Part shown: piece by piece, positions 34,374-43,777 of the stretch | How positions within the stretch are numbered: position 1 is the first letter of the stretch | How the letters are laid out: every line of letters starts with the position of its first letter | Assembly: GCF_004366035.1 (NCBI RefSeq) | Contig: NZ_SOEE01000001.1 | Coordinates: 62,001 to 126,000 of the forward strand | DNA: 64,000 bases | From: Cytobacillus oceanisediminis | GTDB taxonomy: Bacteria > Bacillota > Bacilli > Bacillales > Cytobacillaceae | Direction: 5' to 3' | Translations under genes and position numbers: made by a program | Notes under the pieces: model-generated | Told to the model about the DNA's origin: nothing | The model's input: the letters and a program-made list of their open reading frames with translations, nothing else | Database searches by the model: none

Positions 34374-35354
34374 TTAGGGTGTTTTCGTTTTATGATTGGT
34401 CATTATTTCATAAAATTTCCTGATAAAATTTGAATAATTAAATTGCACAGCAATCCGATGAATCCGGTATTTCATCTTATCTTCAGGAGGTACATTCCTA
34501 AAATCTCCAATACTCTGGCCGAACGCCTCCCCCCTGTTGACAATTATTTTTACCGGGACATCCATATATTGAATTTCAGCTCCTTCAAGCATTGCCCAAA
34601 AGGTTAACAAATCGTGCAGGGGACTGCCGCTTATGCCAGGGTAGGTTCCTTTATAAAAATTAAAATAATAATCAACCATAGGCTTAAGTAGCAAGCCGAC
34701 TTTATTTTGTACAGACTGATAATAAGCATCAAGGGCGTCGACAATAGCTGGTGTAATGATTGCAGACATCGTTACATCCAAAGGAAGAATATGAATTTTC
34801 TTCGGTGCATTTGAAAACACGACATTGGCTGCGTACGGATCACCATAAAAATTAGCTTCAGCTACCGGAGTCACATTGCCAGGAACATTAAATGCCCCTC
34901 CCATTATGTAAAACTCACTGACTTTACTCATGAGTCCAGGGTAAAGAATAAATGCCGCAGCCAGTGAGGAAAGCCTGCCTACATTTACTATAATTATATC
35001 ATTTTCATACATCTGGATCAGGTTTTTGAAATCGCCGAAATTTTCAAATATACCATTGGAATTCTGCAGATTCGGCGTAATCGGGCCGAGTCCCTCTTTA
35101 CCGTGGACGTCCGGATAATACACCGGGACTTCTCCGGTTAAGGGCAAAACAGCTCCGCTGAATACAGGAATATCCTTGTGTCCAGTTACTTCTTGCAGGT
35201 ATGCAGCATTTCGGATGGCATCTTCCCTTGATACATTTCCATAATCTGCAACAATCCCCACGATATCGATTTCTTCTGAGAAAAAGGCAAAGATCACCGC
35301 AACAAAATCATCTATTCCAAAGTCACTGAATAAAAGGACATTTTTTCTCTTCAA
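34374..35354 (-). CDS. Nucleoside hydrolase family protein with a degenerate metal motif
   Basis: 326 aa from a TTG at 35354, five bases after GGGGGTGTAAGG. The fold features are conserved: PVAEANFYGDPYAANVVF, VNVGRLSSLAAAF and HDLLTFWAML (His and Asp of the active site). The N-terminal metal motif, normally DxDxGxDD, reads FSDFGIDD, so the first Asp ligand is replaced by Phe while the last two are kept. Inosine-uridine-preferring hydrolase family; substrate uncertain. It may have altered calcium binding. Confidence 0.82.
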   Translation of the reverse strand: MKRKNVLLFSDFGIDDFVAVIFAFFSEEIDIVGIVADYGNVSREDAIRNAAYLQEVTGHKDIPVFSGAVLPLTGEVPVYYPDVHGKEGLGPITPNLQNSNGIFENFGDFKNLIQMYENDIIIVNVGRLSSLAAAFILYPGLMSKVSEFYIMGGAFNVPGNVTPVAEANFYGDPYAANVVFSNAPKKIHILPLDVTMSAIITPAIVDALDAYYQSVQNKVGLLLKPMVDYYFNFYKGTYPGISGSPLHDLLTFWAMLEGAEIQYMDVPVKIIVNRGEAFGQSIGDFRNVPPEDKMKYRIHRIAVQFNYSNFIRKFYEIMTNHKTKTP

Positions 35355-35437
35355 CCTTACACCCCCATAATTCATTTTATTCGGGGGATAAACAATAATG
35401 GCAAATATTTTCAATTATGGGATAAAAGTCTATAACG

Positions 35438-37054
35438 CTAATCAATAGCCAGCGGAATGAATATCCGGAATACCGTGCCCTTTCCTTTCTCACTATTAAC
35501 TTCAATACGTCCCTTCATCCGGTCGACAATTTGGTAGCACACCAGCAGACCCATCCCAGTTCCCTTTTCTTTCAAAGAATAAAAAGCAGTTCCCAATCTA
35601 TCCATTTCTCCCTTTGTCATACCGATCCCCGTATCAGAAATTTCAAAAACACCATATATACCTTCGCTGGATACGGAAAGTGACAAGCAGCCCCCATTTT
35701 TCATGGCCTCAATGCCGTTTTTATAAATATTGATCAAAACCTGCTTTAACTCACTGGCATTCCCTTGTATCCATATACCTTCAGATATCTCGGAAGCAAC
35801 AGATATATTTTTTGACATCATAGCATATGAGTTCATTAAATCAATTACACTGGCAGCAAGTTCCCCGGCATTGATTGCCTCTACTTGTTCTATATCAGGT
35901 TTAGCAAGTGATAAATAATCGTTTATGATTGTTTCTGCTCTTTCCATCTCATCAATCATAAGCTTTATGTACATTTTTTCTTCTTCGGTCATTTCTTCCT
36001 TAGCCAGAAAAATTTGAAGGAATCCTTTTACTACCGTCATTGGGTTTCTGATTTCATGTGCCACCGAAGCAGCAAGCTGGCCAATTGCGTTCATCTTCTC
36101 AGCTCTCTGCAGCTCCTTAAGAATCTTTGTCCTTTCCATGATATGCTCCATTTCCCCTATTGCTTCTTCAAAGCGATGTGAAGAGGAAATATTTCTTGGT
36201 ACTGTCCCAAATTGCTCGGAAGTGGCAGACAGCCTTTCAAAAAGGATAGCCAGACGGGTGGTCATAAAGTTAAATCTCTCTGAAAGAATGCCTAAATCCG
36301 ATTGATTAGAAGGCTTTAACTTTACGTTAAAGTTACCGCTGCTGACTTCTTTAAAACCTGAAATAATATCATTAATTGGCTCTAATACTTTTTTAAGACC
36401 CCATTTTAAGACAAAATATATTAAAAAGATAATGATTAAAAATAAGCCTGATAAATATAGGGCTAAATCTCTTTGAATCGATTTCAGCACAGCTGCATCA
36501 ATATCGATACATAATATGGCAATAATATTTCCTTTAGAATCCACAATAGGTGAAAAGGCAGAAATCCAGGTGCCAAACTGATCCTGATGAACCTCACTGG
36601 ATGCAGCACTTCTCTTCTGCACGGCTTCCGTTAAACCATCTATAAAATCGTCACTTGCCGAATAAAGTGAAAATGATTCCAGGCCCATTTCTTTAAAGCT
36701 TTTGGAAGTTACTAATAACTTTACTGAGTTATCATCACTTTTTTCCGGCAACAGCAGTGATGCATTTGAATATGCTGCCTTTTCATTTACCAATGAAATA
36801 AGATGATGCAGTCTTTTATAAGCAGGATCGGACGGATCCTGCTGTTCCTTTACTTTCTCAACATCTTCGTACTCTATAACAGAGCTCCAAAGAGATGCCA
36901 TGTCAGTCACTCTATCTGTAAGCTGCTTCTCCAACTGCCGGGTTTCAACCATAAAGCTGATGCCTGCTGTAAAAACCGTGACAAAGAAAGAAATGAGGAA
37001 GGAGAATAACAGCACTTTCCTGAACAAAGGCAAATTTTTTATTTGATCCTTCAT
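35438..37054 (-). CDS. Membrane sensor histidine kinase (sporulation-kinase type), orphan
   Basis: 538 aa. Membrane segments at about 14-36 and 195-215 enclose a roughly 160-residue extracytoplasmic sensor; then a HAMP (VLEPINDIISGFKEVSSGNF), an H-box with the phosphorylated His in SVAHEIRNPMTVVKGF, and ATPase boxes N (NIYKNGIEAM), G1 (DTGIGM) and G2 (GTGMGLLVCYQIV). H-box and short spacing are like KinB/KinD/KinE phosphorelay kinases. No response regulator is adjacent, which suggests a role in the Spo0 phosphorelay. ATG 37054; ribosome binding site weak. Confidence 0.88.
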   Translation of the reverse strand: MKDQIKNLPLFRKVLLFSFLISFFVTVFTAGISFMVETRQLEKQLTDRVTDMASLWSSVIEYEDVEKVKEQQDPSDPAYKRLHHLISLVNEKAAYSNASLLLPEKSDDNSVKLLVTSKSFKEMGLESFSLYSASDDFIDGLTEAVQKRSAASSEVHQDQFGTWISAFSPIVDSKGNIIAILCIDIDAAVLKSIQRDLALYLSGLFLIIIFLIYFVLKWGLKKVLEPINDIISGFKEVSSGNFNVKLKPSNQSDLGILSERFNFMTTRLAILFERLSATSEQFGTVPRNISSSHRFEEAIGEMEHIMERTKILKELQRAEKMNAIGQLAASVAHEIRNPMTVVKGFLQIFLAKEEMTEEEKMYIKLMIDEMERAETIINDYLSLAKPDIEQVEAINAGELAASVIDLMNSYAMMSKNISVASEISEGIWIQGNASELKQVLINIYKNGIEAMKNGGCLSLSVSSEGIYGVFEISDTGIGMTKGEMDRLGTAFYSLKEKGTGMGLLVCYQIVDRMKGRIEVNSEKGKGTVFRIFIPLAID

Positions 37055-37270
37055 ATAGCGTCACCGATTCCTTTTACTCTAAGTAGCTATCTAACCTTTT
37101 TCGGCAAAATTCTGCTGAAATCCTCTAAAAACGCCAAAGTTTTAAAAGTGCAGCATTTAACTCCGGAACAAAAGCGGAAGCTTCTTGATCAGGGCAGGCG
37201 ATGGAGCAGGGTGCAGTAATTTTTCATCAAAGTTATTCACATCTTTATATTTTATAAATTCCTAAACTAC
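37055..37270. other. Intergenic gap upstream of the kinase, no gene seen
   Basis: About 215 bases of leader with no convincing ORF, repeat or RNA; the DegV terminator follows. Confidence 0.4.
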
Positions 37271-37301
37271 AAAAAAACGCATAGCCTGATAAGCCATGCG
37301 T
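37271..37301 (-). terminator. Terminator of the DegV-family gene
   Basis: ACGCAT / ATGCGT stem with further partial pairing, six T after it on the minus strand. Confidence 0.82.
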
Positions 37302-37309
37302 CCGTTTTA

Positions 37310-38155
37310 TTACTCTTCCAGATGATACATAAAGCCAATTGCTCCTGGTCCCGTATGTGTACTGATAATTGGAGTTGTTTCTTCAATTTCAATTTCTGCA
37401 GCAGCATCCAGCTCTTCAATCATTTTCTTCAGTTTAGAAGCTAACTCAATGCCTTCTGCATGGACAAGGCCTACACCTTTTATTGTTTTCCCTTTGATAT
37501 CCTCTGCAAATTGTTTGGCCAAATACTTCGCCACCTGGGTATGACTTCTTACTTTGGCCACAGGTGTGTATACACCGCCTTCAAGCGAGGCAATTGGTTT
37601 TATATTCAGCAAGGACCCGATCATGGCCTTGCCCTTGCCGATTCTTCCGCCTTTTACAAGATTTTCCAACGTATCTACTACTACAAATAATTTAGTATTA
37701 CTGCGAATGGTTTCCACCCTGCTGACAATCTCCTGAATGCCTTTCCCTTCGCTGGCCATTTTTGCAGCCTCCAATACTTGAAAAGCCAGTGCTTTGGATA
37801 TATATCTTGAATCTACCACTGTAACATTTGCATGTGACATAGCTGCTGCGCTTTCCGCTGATTGAACAGTACCGCTCATTCCGCCAGTCATATGAATAGA
37901 GAGAATATCATAGCCTTGATCACCAAACCTGTCATACACCTCAGCCAATACTCCCGCAGGAGGCTGTGAGCTTTTAGGCAACTCGTCCGCTTCTTTCATT
38001 TTCCTCATGAATTCAGATGGAGTAATATCAACCCGGTCCAAGTATGTATTACCTTCTATGTGAATAGATAGCGGGACAACTTCAATATCGAATTTTTCAA
38101 TCAATTCGCTGGATAGGTCTGCTGTAGAATCTGTAACAATTTTAATTTTAGCCAT
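37310..38155 (-). CDS. DegV-family fatty-acid-binding protein
   Basis: 281 aa. MAKIKIVTDSTADLSSELIE, VVPLSIHIEGNTYLD, SSQPPAGVLAEVYDR with the fatty-acid-contacting Ser, MTGGMSGTVQSAE, and the C-terminal HTGPGAIGF complete the DegV fold. It delivers exogenous or stored fatty acids, probably to FakA-type kinase (not in the window). ATG 38155 has GGGGAAG upstream. Confidence 0.94.
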   Translation of the reverse strand: MAKIKIVTDSTADLSSELIEKFDIEVVPLSIHIEGNTYLDRVDITPSEFMRKMKEADELPKSSQPPAGVLAEVYDRFGDQGYDILSIHMTGGMSGTVQSAESAAAMSHANVTVVDSRYISKALAFQVLEAAKMASEGKGIQEIVSRVETIRSNTKLFVVVDTLENLVKGGRIGKGKAMIGSLLNIKPIASLEGGVYTPVAKVRSHTQVAKYLAKQFAEDIKGKTIKGVGLVHAEGIELASKLKKMIEELDAAAEIEIEETTPIISTHTGPGAIGFMYHLEE

Positions 38156-38265
38156 TATGCTTTCACTTCCCCTGCATTAACAATTAGTTCATATTATACA
38201 TTCAAGCAAAATACAAATAAAGCAATAAATATATAGCCTGTATTTCTCCTCCTTATGTGGCCAAA

Positions 38266-38286
38266 AAAATACCGGCTGGCTGCCGG
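38266..38286 (-). terminator. Terminator of the ypmP unit
   Basis: CCGGC / GCCGG arms with loop of 5, followed by a T-run on the minus strand. Confidence 0.8.
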
Positions 38287-38297
38287 CATCAAAGTTG

Positions 38298-38549
38298 TTA
38301 AGCGTTATTTTTTAATTCTGGGGTCTTAAAAATCTCTTCATAGACGGGCCACTTTAAAACTCGCTTTAGATATTCTCTAAAAGAATGGTTCTTAAGTGTT
38401 TTCTCATTGGCGTTAGTGGCCGCAATAAAAGTTTTCAAACGGACTTGGATCATAAAATAATAAGGGCTATCTTTTGCCAATACAGGAATTTCAATAATTT
38501 TTACCTTCTGTCCAACAGCATTTTTGAACTCTAGGCTTTTAAATAGCAA
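38298..38549 (-). CDS. ypmP: YpmP, DUF2535-family protein
   Basis: 83 aa. LLFKSLEFKNAVGQKVKIIE then VLAKDSPYYFMIQVRLKTFI and a charged end identify YpmP/DUF2535, function unknown. I choose the TTG at 38549: AGAGGA lies eight bases upstream and the length equals the B. subtilis family. In this order it lies between ypmQ and ilvA, though interrupted here by tat genes. Confidence 0.86.
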   Translation of the reverse strand: MLFKSLEFKNAVGQKVKIIEIPVLAKDSPYYFMIQVRLKTFIAATNANEKTLKNHSFREYLKRVLKWPVYEEIFKTPELKNNA

Positions 38550-38638
38550 AATATCAATCCTCTTTTTCACCCGTTTGTTTATATTATACCCCAAATACCG
38601 CTCGAAATGTGTCTGATTATGCTATCCGATTAATTTTT

Positions 38639-39376
38639 TTAAGAAGATGCCTCTCCTGAATTCTCAGCCTTTTTCAGCTTTCTTTTGTAGACAATTTTAG
38701 ATAAGTTGATGCTTATTTCATAAAGCAGAAGCAATGGAATAGTGACAAGAATATCAGACATGAAGTCAGGAGGTGATATAACAACTGAAATCACAACAAG
38801 GACAAAATAAGCATACTTCCTGATTTTAGTAAGCACATAAGGATTAATAATTCCAAGCGAAGTCAGGAACATGATGACTACAGGGAGTTCAAACAAAACT
38901 CCAAAAGGCAAAGTCATATTAAGGACAAAGCGGAAATATTTATCCGCAGTGAAATTGGCCTCAAACATTTCTCCACCCAATTCAACAAGAAAACTCAATA
39001 CGGTGGGGAATATGACAAAATAGCCAAAGCATAGGCCAATAATGAACAAAATAAAAAGCGCCGGCACATAAGAAAGAGAGATCTTCCGCTCAGCTGCTGT
39101 CAGGGCAGGCTTGACAAAAAGCCAAATCTGCAAAGCCAGAACGGGAATTGTCCCTGCAACTGCAATGACCGTAGCAAGCATAAAGTAAACCCAGATAATA
39201 TCACTTGGGCCCAGGACAATCAATTTGACTTCCAGGTCTCTTACCAGCCATTTATAAATATCCTCAACAAAAACAAAGCCTGCAATAAAAAAAAGGATAA
39301 ATGCTGATGCCGTTATAATGAGTCTTTTTCTTAATTCATCTAGATGTTCGACTAAATTTAACTCTTTTTCTTCCAT
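38639..39376 (-). CDS. tatC: Sec-independent translocase subunit TatC
   Basis: 245 aa with six membrane spans. VEHLDELRKRLII at the N-terminus, FVKPALTAAERK and FVLNMTLPFGVLFELPVVIMFL are the TatC signatures. With TatA it forms a minimal Tat translocon for folded proteins. ATG 39376 has GCAGGAG upstream. tatA lies 97 bases away on the same strand, upstream. Confidence 0.96.
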   Translation of the reverse strand: MEEKELNLVEHLDELRKRLIITASAFILFFIAGFVFVEDIYKWLVRDLEVKLIVLGPSDIIWVYFMLATVIAVAGTIPVLALQIWLFVKPALTAAERKISLSYVPALFILFIIGLCFGYFVIFPTVLSFLVELGGEMFEANFTADKYFRFVLNMTLPFGVLFELPVVIMFLTSLGIINPYVLTKIRKYAYFVLVVISVVISPPDFMSDILVTIPLLLLYEISINLSKIVYKRKLKKAENSGEASS

Positions 39377-39473
39377 ATAATTCTCCTGCTAATTTTATAA
39401 GAAACCAGGCATTGGACCAGCCTGCTGTATCTGAAACCAAAACAAAAAGGCGCAAGAAGTATATCCTTACACC

Positions 39474-39671
39474 TTATTTAACCGTTTTTTTCTTAGAATC
39501 CTGTTCAAGTTCTTCCATAACGTCACTTGTTAGGCCACGGGTGGATTTTTTGAATTCTCTAAGTGTTTCACCAAAAGCACGGCCAATTTCCGGCAGCTTT
39601 TTTGGTCCGAATATGATTAACGCCAAAACAAGGATTAAAATTAATCCGGGAACACCAATATTTGAAAGCAT
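39474..39671 (-). CDS. tatA: Twin-arginine translocase subunit TatA
   Basis: 65 aa: membrane helix [20 protein letters not shown], then the amphipathic hinge [16 protein letters not shown] and a charged tail ending in lysines. Start ATG 39671 with AAAGGAG upstream; an upstream in-frame extension is not family-like. Pairs with tatC. Confidence 0.92.
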   Translation of the reverse strand: MLSNIGVPGLILILVLALIIFGPKKLPEIGRAFGETLREFKKSTRGLTSDVMEELEQDSKKKTVK

Positions 39672-39820
39672 ATTCACATCTCCTTTTAAGTACTTCCCTT
39701 CTGAATCTAATACGATTATAGTACTTTTCAAAGGAAATGTCACAGATATCATAAAAATTCATATTTCAGTCACAAAATCATAGGAAATAATATGAAGCTG
39801 CCAAGTCATTCAGGTGGTGA

Positions 39821-41089
39821 TTATACCAGCAGATGAAAAAGGTTACTGTCTTTGTTTATCTCTTTATATGAGAACCCCTTTTTATTCATTCTTAAAATGA
39901 GGTCACTATAGTCCTCTTTATGCTTTAACTCAATTCCCACAAGGGCTGGACCATTTTCTTTATTATTTTTCTTCGTGTACTCAAACCGTGTAATATCATC
40001 TGTCGGGCCAAGAACCTCGTCAAGAAATTCTCTTAATGCTCCGGCACGCTGAGGGAAATTCACAATAAAGTGGTAAAGCAGGCCTTCATAAAGCAGGGAC
40101 CTCTCTTTTATTTCCTGCATTCGTCCAATATCATTATTGCCGCCGCTGATCACACATACGACATTCTTTCCTTTAATTTGCTCCCTGCACATATCAAGTG
40201 CGGCTATTGGCAGCGCACCTGCAGGCTCAGCCACAATCGCATGCTCATTGTATAATTCAAGGATCGTCGTGCACACTTTCCCTTCAGGTACCATGAAAAT
40301 ATCATCAACATGCTCATTGCAGATTTCATAGGTTTTTTCACCGACACATTTTACTGCCGCTCCATCTACAAACTTATCAATTTCATCGAGAGGTGCTACT
40401 GCTTGAGCCCTGATAGATTCACTCATCGATGGTGCTCCTGCCGGTTCTACTCCAATCATCTGTGTTTCCGGTGATATACTTTTTATGTAAGTGCTCAGTC
40501 CGGCCATTAATCCGCCTCCGCCAATACTCGCAAAAACAAAATCTGCAGGCTCCTCACAATCGTTAAGGATTTCCACCGCTACTGTCCCTTGTCCTGCAAT
40601 CACCATTTCATCATCAAATGGGTGAATAAATGCCCTGCTTTCCGCCTCTGCACATTTAAGAGCTTCGTAATAGGAATCATCAAAGGTATCTCCCACGAGA
40701 ATGATTTCCACTGAGTCCCTGCCAAACAGCTCCACCTGACTTACTTTTTGTCTCGGTGTGGTTGCCGGCATAAAAATTTTTCCCTGGACGCCAAGATGCC
40801 TGCATGCGTAGGCGACTCCCTGTGCATGATTCCCTGCACTTGCACAGACCACACCATTTTCCAGCTCCACTGCAGTTAAAGATTTTACTTTATAATAGGC
40901 ACCCCTTAATTTAAATGAGCGTACATGCTGAAGATCTTCTCTTTTCAGATAGACATTGCACCCATACTTTTCTGATAGACGTTCATTTTTCTGTAAAGGT
41001 GTATGGGCAACAATATCCTTTAGCTGCTGGTATGCAATCAGAATATCTTCCAACTGCACCCATTTTTTTGTCATTACCTTCTGTTCCAT
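39821..41089 (-). CDS. ilvA: Threonine deaminase (IlvA)
   Basis: 422 aa, PLP enzyme, L-threonine to 2-oxobutanoate, first step of isoleucine synthesis. KREDLQHVRSFKLRGAYYK carries the PLP lysine; CASAGNHAQGVAYA, IGGGGLMAGLS and a C-terminal single ACT-like domain (LYHFIVNFPQRAGALREFLD) are in place. ATG 41089 has GAGGGTGG upstream, giving the B. subtilis length. A vegetative-type promoter lies upstream at 41127-41154. Confidence 0.96.
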   Translation of the reverse strand: MEQKVMTKKWVQLEDILIAYQQLKDIVAHTPLQKNERLSEKYGCNVYLKREDLQHVRSFKLRGAYYKVKSLTAVELENGVVCASAGNHAQGVAYACRHLGVQGKIFMPATTPRQKVSQVELFGRDSVEIILVGDTFDDSYYEALKCAEAESRAFIHPFDDEMVIAGQGTVAVEILNDCEEPADFVFASIGGGGLMAGLSTYIKSISPETQMIGVEPAGAPSMSESIRAQAVAPLDEIDKFVDGAAVKCVGEKTYEICNEHVDDIFMVPEGKVCTTILELYNEHAIVAEPAGALPIAALDMCREQIKGKNVVCVISGGNNDIGRMQEIKERSLLYEGLLYHFIVNFPQRAGALREFLDEVLGPTDDITRFEYTKKNNKENGPALVGIELKHKEDYSDLILRMNKKGFSYKEINKDSNLFHLLV

Positions 41090-41126
41090 TTTGCCACCCT
41101 CTTCTTTACAAGTTATTAATTTGTAC

Positions 41127-41154
41127 ATTATACCATGACAAATCATGATTTCAA
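41127..41154 (-). promoter_or_regulatory. Promoter of ilvA
   Basis: On the minus strand TTGAAA (41149-41154) and TATAAT (41127-41132) with 16-base spacing; the transcript would give a leader of about 35 bases before ATG 41089. No T-box fits in so short a leader. Confidence 0.68.
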
Positions 41155-41261
41155 TCAGGTTTTTTAAAAATTTACATTTTTCGAATTATTTTAAGGATAG
41201 AAATCGCTGAAACCGACATATAATAAGCAAAAGCTAATTTATATCTCAAAGGGGTGCCGGA

Positions 41262-41498
41262 ATGGAGTTTTCTTTATGCAGTCTAGATAGCGCTTTGCCT
41301 GTGGAAGTAACATTGGATGAAGATAACGGCAGGTATATGATTCGGAAAAGCGACACGAGCGGAGAGTACTTCAACAGTGCTGACGAATTAATACAGTGGG
41401 TGAAAGCCAACTTTACAGCAGAAGAGTTTTGCGATCCCAAAGAATACCACGGAATGATTCAGAAGCTGACAGATTATTTAGTGAATCCCAATTTCTAA
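41262..41498 (+). CDS. Small acidic protein (78 aa), unrecognised
   Basis: MEFSLCSLDSALPVEVTLDE then DNGRYMIRKSDTSGEYFN and SADELIQWVKANF; a short alpha/beta fold without membrane segments. AGGGGTG eight bases before ATG 41262. Divergent from ilvA. I cannot assign a family. Confidence 0.75.
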   Translation: MEFSLCSLDSALPVEVTLDEDNGRYMIRKSDTSGEYFNSADELIQWVKANFTAEEFCDPKEYHGMIQKLTDYLVNPNF

Positions 41499-41533
41499 TT
41501 TTTAATTAACCGAATAAATAATGATAGAAATAG

Positions 41534-41560
41534 GGCCCCTGACTGAATGGGGCCTTCTTC
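41534..41560. terminator. Terminator shared by the 78-aa gene and plsC
   Basis: GGCCCC / GGGGCC stem, loop of 9, T/C-rich downstream on the plus strand and A/T-rich on the minus strand. Confidence 0.78.
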
Positions 41561-41561
41561 T

Positions 41562-42293
41562 TTATGACGCGATCTTCTTGCCTGTAAGGCTGCTGCAGAT
41601 TATTTCTCTTACTTCCTGCGCAAGAAACTTTGCATCCATATTTTGAACGATCTTAGAATTCACAGGCTTACACACCTGGATTTCTATTTTAGCCGGCTTT
41701 ATGAGCCTCCCATTCTTTTCAAACACATCAGCTGTCCCTTTAATAGAAATTGGCACAATCGGAACACCTGCATCCTGTGCAAGCCGGAATCCGCCCACTT
41801 TAAAAGGCGCTACCTGCCCGCCCTTGCTTCTGGTTCCTTCCGGGAAAATCAGGAGAGAGTGACCCTGCCTTAAAAGCACTGCTGCATCCTTTAAAGAATT
41901 GATAGCCTTGCTGCGATTGCTGCGATCAACAAAAACACAGTTCATGACTTCCATCCATGAAGAGATAATGGGTGCTTTCTTAACTTCAACTTTTGAAATA
42001 AAACCAAAAGGTTTATCAATGGATGCAAGAAGGACTGGAATATCAAAATCCCCTTCATGGTTGCAAACAATGACGACAGGCCCGCCAGGAATCAATTCCT
42101 GCCCCTTAACTTTCACTTGAGAGCCTGAGATTTTCATTATTGTCCTGGACCACTTCTGCGGTACATTATGGATAATGCGGTCGCGTTCCTCAACAGGGAG
42201 CACAGCATTCAATTTCCTCATGCGGTTTAGTGCAGGGAGGCTATAAACTAAATATCCGCCCATATACAGAAAAAAGATTATTAATCGAAGCAT
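41562..42293 (-). CDS. plsC: 1-acylglycerol-3-phosphate O-acyltransferase (PlsC)
   Basis: 243 aa with an N-terminal membrane segment. The HX4D box is NHEGDFDIPVLL, followed by FPEGTRSKGG. Makes phosphatidic acid from lysophosphatidic acid in phospholipid synthesis. ATG 42293 has GGAGG upstream. Confidence 0.9.
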   Translation of the reverse strand: MLRLIIFFLYMGGYLVYSLPALNRMRKLNAVLPVEERDRIIHNVPQKWSRTIMKISGSQVKVKGQELIPGGPVVIVCNHEGDFDIPVLLASIDKPFGFISKVEVKKAPIISSWMEVMNCVFVDRSNRSKAINSLKDAAVLLRQGHSLLIFPEGTRSKGGQVAPFKVGGFRLAQDAGVPIVPISIKGTADVFEKNGRLIKPAKIEIQVCKPVNSKIVQNMDAKFLAQEVREIICSSLTGKKIAS

Positions 42294-42375
42294 AATGACC
42301 TCCAGGTCTTGGGATGGTTTACATTATATAATAATCAGGTTCCTTTCACTATATGTTTACAGATTAGATGATTAA

Positions 42376-42405
42376 AAAAGCAGCCCGCCGGTGCGAGCTG
42401 CTTTT
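42376..42405 (-). terminator. Terminator of thyA-dfrA
   Basis: AAAAGCAGC / GCTGCTTTT arms, 12-base loop, T-run after it on the minus strand. Confidence 0.88.
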
Positions 42406-42409
42406 AAGA

Positions 42410-42895
42410 TTATTTTCTTTTATAAATGAGGAATTCAAAATCATATGGATTTTTTTCATCCCTGGTGCCCTTCTCCCTTGAAAGGAGATTCCATTCTGAC
42501 ATGTCTATTTCCGGAAAGTATGTGTCTCCTGCAAATTGATCATAAATCATAGTCAAATAGAGACGATCTGCTGCAGGAAGAATGGCTTTAAAAATCTCGG
42601 CACCGCCAATGACGAAAATTTCATCTTCCTTTACACCGCTGTACTTCAGAAGCTCTTCAACCGAATTTACAACTGTGCACCCTTCACATGAAAAGGATTC
42701 ATTGCGGGTAATAACAATATTCTCTCTCCCCGGCAGAGGTCTTCCGATTGAATCCCAAGTTTTTCGTCCCATGGCAATCGGATGCCCCATCGTAGTTCTT
42801 TTAAAAAACTTTAAATCCTCAGGCAGATGCCAGGGAAGTTTATTATCCTTGCCGATCACACGATTCTCATCCATTGCCCACATTAAAGAAATCAT
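42410..42895 (-). CDS. dfrA: Dihydrofolate reductase
   Basis: 161 aa. [51 protein letters not shown] and [14 protein letters not shown] are the DHFR contacts. Regenerates tetrahydrofolate after thymidylate synthesis. It overlaps thyA by four bases and is coupled to it. Confidence 0.97.
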   Translation of the reverse strand: MISLMWAMDENRVIGKDNKLPWHLPEDLKFFKRTTMGHPIAMGRKTWDSIGRPLPGRENIVITRNESFSCEGCTVVNSVEELLKYSGVKEDEIFVIGGAEIFKAILPAADRLYLTMIYDQFAGDTYFPEIDMSEWNLLSREKGTRDEKNPYDFEFLIYKRK

Positions 42896-43686
42896 ACACT
42901 GACAACTCCTTTAATATGAGGGTGGGGATTATAGTCTTCCAGCTGGAAATCATCAAACTTAAAGCTGAAAATGTCTTTCACATCCGGATTAATACTCATT
43001 TTTGGAAGCGGTCGGGGATCACGGCTCAGCTGAAGGTTTACCTGGTCAATATGATTCTGGTAGATATGCACATCTCCAAACGTATGTACAAATTCACCAG
43101 GCTCCAGATCGCACACCTGTGCAACCATCATAGTCAGCAAAGCATAGGAAGCAATATTAAACGGAACCCCAAGAAAAACATCCGCAGATCTCTGATAAAG
43201 CTGGCAGGAAAGTTTCCCATCTGCTGCATAAAACTGGAACATGCAGTGGCAAGGAGGCAAAGCCATCTTTTCTATCTCTCCTGCGTTCCATGCATTTACA
43301 ATCAGCCTGCGGGAATCGGGATTTGTTTTAATCTGGTCAATCAGGCTGCTAATCTGATCAACTGTATTTCCATCGGCACCTGTCCATGATCTCCATTGAT
43401 GACCATAAACCGGACCAAGATTGCCTTCCTCGTCAGCCCATTCATTCCAGATTCGCACACCATTCTCCTGAAGGTATTTTACATTTGTATCACCGTTTAA
43501 AAACCATAACAGCTCATGGATAATGGATTTCAAATGCAATTTCTTTGTTGTTACCAATGGGAAGCCGTCCTGCAGGTTAAAGCGCATCTGATAGCCAAAT
43601 GTGCTTATTGTCCCTGTGCCAGTGCGGTCTTCTTTCTTTGTGCCATTCTCCAAAACATGCTTGCATAGATCCAAATATTGTTTCAT
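42892..43686 (-). CDS. thyA: Thymidylate synthase (ThyA type)
   Basis: 264 aa; catalytic Cys146 in [20 protein letters not shown] and the folate-site [20 protein letters not shown] complete the signature. It converts dUMP to dTMP. ATG 43686 has GGTTGGG upstream. Confidence 0.98.
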   Translation of the reverse strand: MKQYLDLCKHVLENGTKKEDRTGTGTISTFGYQMRFNLQDGFPLVTTKKLHLKSIIHELLWFLNGDTNVKYLQENGVRIWNEWADEEGNLGPVYGHQWRSWTGADGNTVDQISSLIDQIKTNPDSRRLIVNAWNAGEIEKMALPPCHCMFQFYAADGKLSCQLYQRSADVFLGVPFNIASYALLTMMVAQVCDLEPGEFVHTFGDVHIYQNHIDQVNLQLSRDPRPLPKMSINPDVKDIFSFKFDDFQLEDYNPHPHIKGVVSV

Positions 43687-43777
43687 TTCAACCCAACCTT
43701 TTTTAAATACTCATTGCTATTGTACACGAATTTCCGTAAATTTCACATCAGATAAATATTTAGAGAAACGGGTTAAA

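Noticed and set aside
39753-41260. T-box or other riboswitch before ilvA and tat genes
   Set aside because: Leaders are short and show no specifier or tandem hairpin structure.
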